This document shows positions 45,311 through 56,787 of a DNA stretch of 64,000 nt, piece after piece. The position numbers and the translations under genes were made by a program. Each line of letters begins with the position of its first letter. Positions within the stretch are counted from its first letter, which is position 1. The notes beneath the pieces were generated by a model, which saw only the letters and a program-made list of their open reading frames with translations, was not told where the DNA came from and did not search any database. Source of the stretch: Stropharia rugosoannulata (Eukaryota; Basidiomycota; Agaricomycetes; Agaricales; Strophariaceae); NCBI GenBank assembly GCA_028532985.1, contig JANCIK010000001.1:4092001-4156000 (forward strand), given 5' to 3'.

Positions 45311-45698
45311 GCTGATAGTAGGATTGGTGCCTTTCAGCTGAGCGTATACTGAGCTTATATACGCATAGTACTAGGTAAAAAATAGATACTGTCACTATGG
45401 ATTAGAGATGACGCGGTGACGAGGCCTGGCGGCTGCTCTGTACAGTAATACAGCATGAATATTACAACAACTAAAGATTGACAAGGAAGGCTATGATATA
45501 GATCTATGTTATTATTCGTTGTGTCAATCACAACGGGGAACACGGCTTCGATTACCAGATACATATTACACACATTTTGCGTATGGTCAAATAGCTCAAG
45601 TCGATTAAGGATTATATTGCTGTGCCTAAAATAGAATGGTAAAACGCGACGGGCACCTCGGGTGTAGTGGTGTCTCGACAAACTGTAAGCTTCCCAGT

Positions 45699-46637
45699 TC
45701 ATTGAAGATCAGTGAATGATGTGGGATTCGAGGAGGATAAATGTGCAACGCGGGCGACAATTATTGTAGGTGCTATAGTCTTAAAGATGAATAATTGGTA
45801 CAACGTATATCGGATATGTAAATTTAAAATCACGTACCGTAACAGATGTGCACAGAGGACTTACATAACTCTCTATACAGAAAATCTTCCAGCTATTCTC
45901 TGAGTTCACTGGAATTGCTTGTAGTATTGCAATGAGAACAGCAGTTACGGTGTATGCGCATCCTGATTGCAGGATAATTTCAAGTATGTTGTTGTACTGA
46001 CTCTTGTAGAAATTCATAGTGCTCCTTTTCGACACTGAGTAAATTCGCCATGAGATCATTATGGTTGTGTACGTTGTCAGAGAGGCTGTTGCGAATTTAG
46101 AGACGCTGTATAGTCTATCGGATAAATTTGCTTCAGTGGCCGATAGAATAAGTCCGTGGGAAGATGACATCAGAATCTGGTAGAGGTACGTAGCTGTAAT
46201 AGAATTTAAAAAAGCTATAGGAGTGAAACTGCAAATAAGCTCGCCTAGTTCTGTGGCACGCAAGGTTAGAGTAGGGAAGATAACTCTGACGGATTTATTC
46301 CACACGTGATAACATCGCCACATCTGATAAAGTGGTATGAGGTAGGCCGCCGTTATAGAACATATGTGCTCACTAGCAGGAGATCTCCCAGGGTCGAAAG
46401 AAGAAAGTTACAGATCGTATTCACGAGATGCACCCATCCATCCTCGTTGAGTTGGAATAATAAAAACATTATTTCATCTGGCTCTCTTTCTGTCCCAAGC
46501 ATACGCGATAAAATATACCACTGTAAGGATGACTGTACCACATTGACCAGGTACAGGAGGGTGATGATTGGCAAAACAACCGTGTTTCGGGAAAGCGAGC
46601 TACCCACTGCAATGAGACAAGTGTCAGTGGCATCCAA
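45699..46637 (-). CDS. Multi-pass (seven-TM type) membrane protein, 5' end uncertain
   Basis: Minus-strand exons give hydrophobic segments typical of a basidiomycete-specific 7TM family: NTVVLPIITLLYLVNVVQS, ICNFLLSTLGDLLL joined to WRCYHVWNKSVRVIFP, TASLTTYTTIMISWRIY, and AYTVTAVLIAILQAIP. After the last intron the exon reads TIAPTIIVARVAHLSS, which matches the family's usual last helix, so the stop is placed at 45699. The N-terminal exon or exons, probably between 46640 and 46860 (reads IIYRVIHGRISWHIAAV), could not be joined firmly. Function unknown. Confidence 0.6.
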
Positions 46638-47392
46638 TTACATAAATCTAACCTATGAGCGATTGTGAGTGCTTACAGTACAGCTGCAATGTGCCAAGAT
46701 ATACGGCCGTGGATAACCCTGTATATGATTGAGATATAGTTATATCTTTCCTGAATTTTCAAACAATGGGACAACACTACATGCCCAGTAGTAGAATAGT
46801 AGACAGACACGAGGTTAGCTGTGCCTTAACCATGTAATCTTTTATGGTCAGTATTGGTGAACCGGGATCTACAGACATAGCAAGGATGATACGTTTGAGA
46901 GGAACACTGCGAAGAGGAACAATGCTGGGAAGCAGTGGTTATTGACTCAGTCGCTTTGGATCTTTTAAACGAATCAATGAATAGCTCTTACCGTCCTCGG
47001 TCTCTCTCCATCACTTACTGTGTAGCAACGCACAGATTGAGTGGAAAATTTTATATATCAATCACAGACTATGCACTGCTAAGCTGAGGTACAAAAATAG
47101 CCACTTCGAACATAGGAAATCAGTATAAGCGTTGAAAGAAGGTCTACTATGCACTGCATTTCAAGCCTCATAATAAACCTCCCATCGGGTAAGTTCTAGC
47201 CAGCACTGCAGAAAGCTTTGTAGAAGCGTGTAAGCGTCGATGAGTTGCCTGGAGTTGTCATCCACTGCCGTTGCAACTGATTTCGAAGCACATTTTGACA
47301 TAGGAAACACCTGTTGTCAAACGGATTCGTCTTGTGTGGCATAAATAACACTCTAATAACATGTGGCACTAACTGACTATTAATCGTGTTTA
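46638..47392. other. Intergenic, may hold 5' exons of the 7TM gene
   Basis: Left part probably includes the first exon or exons of the 7TM gene. The rest shows no gene. Confidence 0.4.
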
Positions 47393-48706
47393 CTATGTAT
47401 CTACTTTGTTGGCGTCATTGCGACTCGAGCCATGGCCTTCCTGCATCTCCCTCAACCGTACATATTCATCGTCCCCTGCCTCGACTCTGGCAATACGGTC
47501 CTCCTGAGGTCTCCCACGCTGACTTGCTTTCTTAGCCTCCTTCGCGAGTCTTTTCTTTCGCTGTTTCTCAGTCTCGTCCTTACTGCGCCAGTCGCCAAGC
47601 GGGCCCGTCCCGAACACCTTCCGTGTGTTGAACCCCAACAGGATTACCGTAGCAATCCACTCCGGAAGGATGTGGAATATGTAGAATGTCGCTTTCGCGC
47701 CAGTCGTGTTCAGTGGGTTCGCGGGGTCGTCAAATGATGTGATCCGGTGGTTCATTACTGATAGACGGTATATAGCCACGATTGCCTGGAGATGCCACGC
47801 GATGCGGAGGGTGAGATCCACGCGTAGACTTGCGGTGGAGTATCACGTACCACGAGGAGTATGAGGCCTAATAACAGACGTACCGCAAGTCTACTGATTC
47901 GTTGCAGGTTGCGCACGCCCCAATAGGTGCATAATCCGGTCATCGCGACAAGCAGTGGGACGAGTGCGCTGCTGGCATATCTGAAATACCAGAATTAATA
48001 CGTAAATACACAGTGTGGTGCCGCAAGCAGTCCAAAGTTAAAATGGAAAAGACGTGCCGTTCGCGAAAAGTTGCGTCTGCTTTGCTCTGGTTTGAAATAA
48101 CGCTGCTGTAGCTGGTGTTTGCGATGATGCCGGGTATGGTTGACGCGAGATGCGCCAGGCTGAGGAGGCCTGTACACGTCCTAATGTTCGTCCGCCGTTC
48201 GGGCTGGTCCGGCGCGTCGGAGGGAGGCGGGCCGGTAAGGCACCCTTTCGTCGAGGCTGAAGGCGACTGGAAGTACATCTCAGGGCCGAAGGTGGGATTG
48301 ACGAGGGTGCACCGGAGAAGGTTGACGAGGTCATTTGCGATCCCGACGAACCCCAGCCCGAGCGTGCTTTGCATGTAAGACGTGAGGCCCACGCTTACGC
48401 GCGAGGCCTCGTTGTGCGACTGGTGCGCACGGAGGGAGAAGAGGACGATACTGTACGTTTGTGTCGTTGAACTGTAAGCGCTTAATGTGGATGAAGAATG
48501 GTTTAGGATACGTACCGCTCGATGGCGAATATCTCCGTACCTATTAGCAGCGCGGTCCTCGACCTTCTGCTGAATGCGCGGTAGACAATCAAGGGCAGGA
48601 GAAGGCCGTAGAGCACGGCGAACACAATGGAAGGCGCAAAGTCTGCAGGGAGCGGAGTGCCGCCCACCGGCGCTGGGAAGTTCGTCATAGTAGTCGGGAT
48701 TGACAT
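47393..48706 (-). CDS. Seven-TM type membrane protein with charged cytoplasmic tail
   Basis: Minus-strand exons in order: start MSIPTTMTNFPAPVGG, a first helix (PSIVFAVLYGLLLPLIVYRAF), GLTSYMQSTLGLGFVGIANDLVNLL, a Ser/Pro loop with two Cys, GLLSLAHLASTIPGIIANTSY, VPLLVAMTGLCTYWGVRNL, RLLLGLILLVV and ATFYIFHILPEWIATVILLGF. It ends with NTRKVFGTGPLGDW and a strongly charged tail (DETEKQRKKRLAKEAKKAS). The tail motif is shared by a fungal family of membrane proteins of unknown function that resemble RTA1-like proteins in layout. Start 48706 is preferred over an upstream in-frame Met because it sits directly before the hydrophobic region. Confidence 0.65.
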
Positions 48707-49520
48707 GTACAACAAGGATCTGCAGCGGGAGCGGTATTTATGTACTGCGCTGGATGGGATAGTGCTGTGCAGCGACACATGACTGATTCTTGTCACTGTT
48801 ACTTTTGCTTGGGGCATGTACTATTGTATACATAGATCATAGATCGGCCACTCAGCACTCAGCTGTCAAGGCTATACACTGTGCACCAACTACGCGCCTT
48901 GTAAGCGTATACTTGGATGTTATATCGATCAACGGCATGTTGACATTTGGGTGATACAAGTACCAGTCTGTACTCCTATTTTTGGCTCTGCAATGCGGAT
49001 CTGCGGCTGCAGCATGCCACTGCCATAAGTTCTGATTGAGATTTGAATTTGAGCGCTTGAGCGGTCGTGATGTTTTTTTTCTTCCACTGATGAGGCGAAC
49101 GTGCTTGTGTCATCTCAGTCTCTATAAGTTTGCGGGAAACTTGATTGACAGGGGCGTCTCCTACAGAGTCGGCATTTAATGGTCGGTTGGCGACGTAGGT
49201 AGTGAAGCTTCTGGAGCTCAGTACTCAGTGTACAGCAATTGAATTATCAGAGTGAAGGTCCAACTTCATTTAAAGAGCGCTGTAACGAGTATAGTATGAG
49301 AAATATAAGGTCTTTTCATTTCCGGTCATTTTACTATTGGAGTTCGCTCCAATTGACTCCGTCAGCGCTACCTTCCGAGGCCGGAGAATGCGGATACCCC
49401 GCAAAGAAAAGGGCAGGTAGACAGATAGATGGTGGCTCAGTGACCCTGTGAGTCGAACTACGGCGCATAACTGATTCCCAGTGCACATTTAGTGTCAATT
49501 TAGTGTACATACTACACTGC
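48707..49520. other. Intergenic stretch
   Basis: No supported gene. It ends at the left copy of a long direct repeat. Confidence 0.4.
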
Positions 49521-49905
49521 CACGGCGCGCAGCTGCCGAGCTGCCGCTTAGTCACTCCACGTGGAGAGTTGCTGCGGCAAGTGCGAGGTCGCCGGCGGCA
49601 AGCCTGTTTGGACCCCCTCGGACCTCAACCCGGCCGCCCATTTCTCATCCGCCATCCACCCCATCGAACCCTGTTTTATCTCATATACATAGGTATTGAC
49701 TTTATTGCAGGGTCTTTCCATCTCTCATAGTTTTCGTTCTGTATTAGGCTCCCGTTTGCGCTCTCTGGAGTAGCCTCGCTGAAGCTGATCACTGGCAATC
49801 TTGACTTGGTTCCAAATGAAAACTTGACACTCACTGGAGCAGGCACACTCTGGGGTAGGTAAGTAGTAGACCAGCATATATATGGTATACCCGTCGCAAT
49901 CATCT
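49521..49905 (+). repeat. Direct repeat copy 1 (about 385 bp)
   Basis: Begins GCGCAGCTGCCGAGCTGCCG after a short lead and runs to about GGTATACCCGTCGCA. It is matched over its whole length, with small indels, by 53941-54322. The first half is GC-rich and the second AT-rich. On the minus strand it keeps an open frame ending KSIPMYMR that copy 2 has lost. Confidence 0.75.
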
Positions 49906-50578
49906 ATATGTCCCTCTGCTGTGGTGGTGACTCGTGGCAGTTGAACTTACAATCATAAGTACCTTTACTTTAAGCTCGCAATGTCAAACACCAACTGGAT
50001 AAAAATGTATATACGTTATCTACAAATATATACACTGACAGTTCCTATTGGAGCAAACAAGAGCAAATAGAGCCCTATATGGGTAAGAGATGTCCATATG
50101 GGGGAGTTAGCAGCCGTCATGCATAGGGCATGGGGAAGTATTTAAATGCTGTCAAAATCCTCCCTGATTGCTACATGACATGACAAGTCTTGACTTACCG
50201 TGACATTGTTTGCCAACCGGCCATTTCCCTGTGTTCCGTTCTGGAGATGCTCCTGAGTTTATCTCATGTCTGCGTCTTTCTTAGCATTATTATTAGCCTT
50301 CGCAATACTACTTCCCTAGACTTTTATTACTATAATGTTCAACTAACACTGACATAAGTCTCTCCAAAAAGGTGTCCTTGTATGTGTTGATAGGAAACGA
50401 TGTTTCAAAGTTTATTCAAGCTGGAAGATACTACTACATTAATATGGATTTGCGCATGAAATTGTTGCTTAGTTGGTACACTCGGCTAGTATGAGCTTCT
50501 CATGTATATCGCTTCGTGGCAAAATGGAACAGACGTAATCCTTCTTGTGCCTACACAAACCCATAACGTCAGTGAGAG
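49906..50578. other. Intergenic stretch
   Basis: AT-rich space between the direct repeat and the end of the second P450. Nothing supported. Confidence 0.4.
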
Positions 50579-52630
50579 TTATCGAATGCTCAGTTTCACG
50601 CTCACAAAAAAATGCCGCCATTGTGGTATTCATCGTTTAACGGTATTTCTCTGCCGAGTTTGTCCTTTGCCTGACTGATATCGAAGCAAGCAAGCGAAGA
50701 CACCATCATATACCAGGACTTCGTCATCGTCGTGGTCAGTCAGATGACCTACAGCTATAAACAAGTACTCACAAATGAACTGGCAAGTGCTTTTCCTGCG
50801 CATATTCTGCGAAAAGGCCGGCCTTCAGATGGCTGTAGCATTGGCATAATATAATTTAACGTACCGTCTACCAAAGCCAAATCCAAGAATTCGAGAGTCG
50901 TCATTCAATTCACCATTAATATCGAGAAATCTCTCGGGTTTGAACCCATGCGGATCTTCGTATACATCCGGATTGTGCGTCATTGCCCTAGAGAATATAT
51001 AAGTGATGAGATCTTTGTAAAATGTTGAGATAGCACCTACCATATGTTTGCGTAAACAGAAGTACCTGTCAAATATGTCTAGTAATCAGCAAACAGATTG
51101 CATTGTAAAGGTATAGAGAGATATACCTTTAGGGATATAGAACCCTTTATAAATATCGTCTTCAGTTGACAGATGTCCCAGGCCCAATGGCAACGATTGT
51201 GTCCATCGCATTATTTCACGGTGTATGGCTTCAATATATGGGAGGGACCGTCGATCGTCAAACTGAGGCAAACGTCCTGTACCAATAACCCGATCAAGTT
51301 CCGCCTGCGCTTTCTTCTGAATATCCGGGAATTTGGTCATTAGATAAAAGAACGTTTTTGTGAAAGATATGGTCTAACTTCATGGTCAGTTAGTATGGTT
51401 GGGATGAGATACTTGCGTACTTACGGTATCGGTAGCACCTTTTAATTATGAGTATAATCAGTTTATTCGTTTCCTGGTAAATATCTTGCTTTTAAGTGAG
51501 GTTCTTACCAGCGTATGTAGTAAACGCGACGTCTTCTACGGCACGTTGGTCCTCCTCAGACGTTTCAGCGTCTTCGTGATGTTCCTTCATAAAATCAACA
51601 ACAATGGAGGATACTGCGGTTCCATCTGACTGCATAGCAGGAACTCTTAATTACGCACTAGTGTTCGAAGATACGATGCATACCAATGATTTTTGGACAT
51701 ATTCCTTTGCCGTTGACGTCAGATAAGTGGTCAATCTATGCGCCTCTGCTGCAAGTTTTCGAGACGTCATGGGTCCGGCGAGCCAGACCGGAATATAGGC
51801 GAGAAATGGAAGAAAATGCATGATAGTGCCTTCGGGCATAAGCAGAGCCCCAGACATAGACAAACTGCGATCGGCCGCCTGAATCAAGGGGTCATTGGGA
51901 CTGTTGACCTTGTATCCATACATAAGAGCCATTGCAAGTGACACGGAAAGCCTACAAGTATCATTTAGCAAGTTTGAATAGGACCGACATCACATTGCGA
52001 CGTACATATGGTTGTGCTCGTGTAGCTGACTAGGAGCTTTAAGTAATTGCTTCAGGAAAGTAGAAACCTTCTCCTGAATCATTGGTTGATATTGCTGTGT
52101 TGCACTCTCGCTAAAGTGCTGGTTGAATATCTTTCTACATTTCCTCCAATAATCGCTATAGGGAAAAAAGGAGGCCATGCCACCCCATCCGACTCTATAC
52201 AATGAAAAATATTGTTCTCGTTCACCGAAGAGAAAAACGATACTTACAGTTGCAGCACAGGCGTCTGTGCCCGATCGGAGTAGAACCTTGCGCGTCTGTC
52301 CATCAGTTCTTCAGCATCTTCACGTTTGTTGAGAATCAAGACATGATTGCCAAATGCAGAGGCAAAAAGTATATCGCCTAATGGATTAAAGTGAGCAGCG
52401 ATGTAAAACTACCAATGAAAATTCATACTGTTATACTTTTTCCCCCATTCGATATAATCAGGACCTTGTTCACGAATTGCGCGGATCTGCAGTAGGTTTC
52501 CTATTATGGGAAGCGCTTTGGGCCCAGGAGGCAGAGGATAGTTATGCTTCGGTTGTTTGAGGCGATCTACGACATGCTTAAGGAGAAAGATTAACAGTAA
52601 CGCACTGAGAGCCTGTACAACTAAGGTCAT
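50579..52630 (-). pseudogene. Cytochrome P450 with two frameshifts in the last exon
   Basis: All exons from 52630 down to about 50780 join in phase. They encode the anchor (LSALLLIFLLKHVV), hinge PLPPGPKALPIIGN, a C-helix DYWRKCRKIF, GATDT in the I-helix, IHREIMRW (ExxR), FKPERF and FGFGRRICAGK. In the last exon the expected sequence is spread over three frames: WYMMVSS in one, ACFDISQAKDKLGREIP in the next, then IFVSVKLSIR after a run of seven T. That fits two single-base losses, the second in a homopolymer. Either decay has just begun or the assembly is wrong at these points. The haem region is intact, so a shortened protein could still be made. Direct repeats lie on both sides. Confidence 0.75.
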
Positions 52631-53940
52631 AATGGAAGTTTAGAGGGCGTAGAAGCTTCCTTACTAGGTTTGACACTACTTATATTCCAGCGGTTTATGG
52701 CGTGTTAACTCTGGCGTCTTAACTCACGGAGGGAGCAGATGGACTATTCATTTGTCTTTGTCACACGTTCTGTCCGATACAATGCTTCCGTGGACTCAAG
52801 ATCGTCCGATGTGATGCTTCCATGGGTTAAAGGACGGCAAAATGCGGTTCTGTAGAACTCAACTGTCAGTGTGGTTGGATGTCTTTAATATTAACTTATC
52901 ATCGGTCAGAGTAGAAGAAAGATGGAACACTGACTCTGGTCGTGTAGGACATGTAATTGTTTAAAAGGAACATGCCTATGTTTTTGAGTGCGTGTTTTGT
53001 TGTACATATAAACAGCAGAAATGTAAATGTTCTAATCTTAACAAAATGTGAAGGCCCCTCTTGTTGGACTCAAGTACTTGAGGCAATGGTCCCACTCTGA
53101 CTCTTTATGTTGCTGTGTAAAGTTGTGCACGGCGTTTTATCAGGTTGCCGGGACGAATCATTTTGGGCTGGGACCGAGCTGGGAGTATCAATACCACGAG
53201 AAAGAAATTCCTAATTCAACACTGTTGCATGTCTGAAGGGGGCAGCCATCGAGCCCTGGGCCTGAGCACCTAATTTTAGCTTAGTATGCCATGCTCTGTC
53301 ATGTGCCCTTGTCTGCATGTATCTCAACTTACATACTCACGAATTACCACACATAGTAGCTTCCGTGAATTGTCAAGGTAGTGGCCCCTTGGACATCGGA
53401 GGAAGTATGCTCAATGTTTGAATTTCGTAGCAGCTCAACGGCAGCTCAACGAGTTTATGTCAAAGTTCATTGTCAGAGTGAAGCATTGCCTATTGGTAAC
53501 GTAACTCGTGGCAGCAGTGGGCACTGGGGATGGAGAGTGTGCCACAATCGAGTGCTCTTCAAACGTGCCTTTTTTAAACGCGCATGCCACAATCACATAT
53601 TCCCCGTTTGAAGAGGTCCTAATGTCCATTTGGAAAGTTCCCAATAGGCTATGAATGTGGTTAGCGCGAAGGGCTGCAGGATGCGCTCCGATGGAGTAAT
53701 GGACGTAAACTCACCGCAGCCCTTCCTTATTGCTCTTATGGTTGACATTCGTCACATGAATACTCGAGTTTTGGGGGTTTATGTATACATAATAAACAAA
53801 CGAAGGCAATGAGGGGGTGGCAATTAGGGGAACTGAAATCGTCTGTATACTAGTCCTCGAGCGATGTTACCAGCCCGTTACATTGACGAGATACCTTGTA
53901 GATACCTGCTTGATACCTGCACGCGAATACCAGCGAATAC
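52631..53940. other. Intergenic stretch
   Basis: Upstream region of the second P450 and 1 kb without a gene. Confidence 0.4.
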
Positions 53941-54322
53941 CACGCTGCGCAGCTGCCGAGCTGCCGCTTAGTCACCCCACGTGGAAAATCGCTTCGTTGC
54001 GGCGGGTGCGGGGTCGCCGGCGGCAAGGCTGTTTGGACCCCGTCCCTCGGACCTCAACCCGTCCGTCCACTTCTCGTCCGCCGCCCTGTATTATCTCATA
54101 TACATAGGTATTGACTTTATTCCAGCGTCTTTCTATCTCTCATAGTTTCTGTTCTATATTAGGCTCCCATTTGCGTTCCAGGCCTGTGGAGTAGCCTTGA
54201 TGCAGCTGATCACTGGCAGCCTTGACTCAGTTCCAAATGACAACTTGAAACTCACTGGAGCAGGCAGACTCTGGGCTAGGTAAGTAGACTGGCATATATA
54301 TGGTATAGTCGTCGCACTCATC
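53941..54322 (+). repeat. Direct repeat copy 2 (about 382 bp)
   Basis: Same orientation as 49521-49905, about 4.4 kb away, with the second P450 between them. The minus-strand frame seen in copy 1 carries two stops here. Confidence 0.75.
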
Positions 54323-55261
54323 TTGCTATCAGACATGATGTACATCTTCAAGCGTTAAGGTCGTCAATCCTATGATCCGGCGTTGGTCTGTCAAGGCCAT
54401 CACTGGCATTTTCACTTTTTCGACGCATATAGTGAGGTCAATTTGCAATCCTGGAGATGAAGGGGGTTATATGCACATATGCAAGTAAAGGATCGGATAT
54501 CCGTTCCATTTACACCGCATATACTCACTGTTCTTGTGCTGATAGACTAGCATGGCCATCCTCAACCTTTGTTCTCCCTTGCAGGTGAGGAATCAGATAA
54601 GTGATGTAAGGTGTACGCTAACTACTGATTTTTTGTGTCAGTTACAGGGCATTTTTGTGATCGTGGTCAAATTGCGCTAGTCCTGTCATTTTTGATGGCT
54701 ACTAGTCTGTATGAAGTCTGTCATACGGTTTTTACTAGAAATATTGAAAGTAAGTGGTCATTAAAACTGGGTCTATGAGGCCTCTCTTTCTAACTTGAAC
54801 GAGTTGAAGAAATGGATAATTATGAAGATCAGGGCGTCGTCGATCTTGTGATGATGACTGCGGCCTGCTTATCTATTAATACCAAGACGGAGATTTTCGC
54901 ACGTGGATGTTGAAAGTGACAGCCCGACATCAGTCAGTCTGCTGTCTGCTACGCTTGTGCCGACTTCTAGTCCCCGCATCCCGCGTCAGTCGCCAGCAAG
55001 CTCGGTTCCTGTTGTCTGTCTGTGGGAAGGCGGTCGTAGGTGAGCATCCAAGGCGAGGGGTTATAGTCGCCGCGTGCTGCCGAGCAATGGTCCAGGCACT
55101 GATCCGACGCGACAGCGTGCATGCATATTATTGCTCAGTGCTTCGACCCACCACCCTCACTACACCACCACCACCACCGACTCAACTACATTCCTTTGCC
55201 CGCCAACGCGCCCGCGGACGCCGCTCTTTTCGTCCGCGCTCTACTCGCTGCTTTGGCATTG
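54323..55261. other. Intergenic, promoter and 5' UTR
   Basis: No separate gene. The frame of the next gene is open upstream to a Met at 55121, but the added segment contains a His run and no signal peptide. Confidence 0.4.
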
Positions 55262-56787
55262 ATGGCGCCGTTCCCGTTCCCAGCCTCAGACTCCGTCTCT
55301 GAGCACCACTCCACATCTACCCATTCATCATCGTTCACCACCTCCCCTACCACCTCCCCGACCCCGTCCTCGCTGACCGCAACGCGCAGTCCAGACCCGG
55401 ACCCCTCCAACGACAAACGCCTCCTGGCAGCCATTGTTGTTCTCTTCCTGGTCGCTGCCGCCCTGTTGGCATTCATCGTCTGGCTGACCCTCCGTGTGAA
55501 GCGCCGCGAAGAAGCTGCCCGTCTGCGCGCCCAGGCAGAAGCTGCAGGGATTCCAAGTAGCGGTCGGGGCATCGCTAGCGACAGTTCGCCTACGCGCAAA
55601 CGGCGAGGAGGCACCGTCGATCGACGGGACAAGGCAGGCAAGGTCATGCACGCCGACCATCCAGCCGCCCAGATTACGCCCTTTGGAGGCGCCCCACCCA
55701 GCGTCGGTGGCGGCCATCCGCGATTCGGTGAGCCTCCTTTTCTCCTCCCCGCACGCTTGCTCGTATCGCACTATACCCCGTCCCTATTCCCTTCGACTTT
55801 TCCCCCTTTTCTCCCCGACATTCAGACATGCTAACCCTTCTTTCTTTCCTTCTGCGTCTAGAACATACGCCGGGAACAGACATGCGGATAGCGCTCCGCC
55901 GCCCAGACGGCGCATGGGACTTCGCGGATCCCCGCACTCCGTTCAAGCCTGCCGGGGTCTCCGAGCTAGAGAGCGATATCGTGCCAGCCGTCCCGCCCCT
56001 CACCCGGTTGAGTGTGAACTTGCTAGGCATGGGCGGCGCGCATCGGCTCTCGTCTCCTGGCGCCGCAGGCGCGAGTCCCGTGGCCAATCCATTTTCGCCA
56101 GTATCGCCCAATGCAGTCGCTAATCCCATAAAAGCTCATATATCGACCACCACAGTTTCCGCCACCGTCTCACCATTCTCCCCCGTCTCCCCTTCAACCC
56201 CACCCGGCATCTCGAACTTTTCGACATCAGCACCGATATCTTTTCCCGCCCCCACCGCCGCACCCCGTGCGGACCCACTTGAGTATTCGTACGCCACCTT
56301 TAACAAACCTCTCCCCGTTCCCCAACCCGATAACGACCCCCTGTCCCTCCCCACCCCGACTTCCTTTGCCCACCGTGAGCCGACCTCACCGTTCTCGTAT
56401 ATCACAGAGATTTCGCACGGCACCCCCGCGCAGACGCCGCGCAACGCGACAAGTCCCCGCACACGAGAGCTCACAGGGACTCTACTCTCATCTCCCGCCG
56501 CCGGAACATACACACGTACGCCATTGCAAACCCAGCCTGTACTTTACCATTACGAGCGCGAGATCGACCGCGACCGCGTTCCATCCTCACCGTTCTCGTA
56601 CGTGACTGACCCCTCGTATGCCCCGACGAGCGTGAGTGAGGCCCGGGGCGCTGATATGGCGGCTGCAAGGAAGGAGGCGGAGGCTAGGTGGGAACGGGAG
56701 CGGGAGAGAGCGTTGGGGGGACACGGCAGTGATGGGGACGCAGAGGGAGGCGCGCCTCCGGCGTATTGGGATGGAAGGCCCAATTAA
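55262..56787 (+). CDS. Single-pass membrane protein with Ser/Thr-rich ectodomain and long proline-rich tail
   Basis: Two exons meet in phase over an intron at about 55726-55860. The first part is Ser/Thr/Pro-rich (HSSSFTTSPTTSPTPSS), then one membrane helix (RLLAAIVVLFLVAAALLAFIVW) and a basic stop-transfer LRVKRREEAARLRAQ. The cytoplasmic tail of about 400 residues is disordered and repeats a short motif, SPFSYITEIS and SPFSYVTDPS; it ends EGGAPPAYWDGRPN. No signal peptide is visible with the start at 55262, so the protein may insert N-out by the helix alone. A start at 55121 is possible. Function unknown; the layout resembles fungal wall-sensor-type proteins without their Cys domain. Confidence 0.75.
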
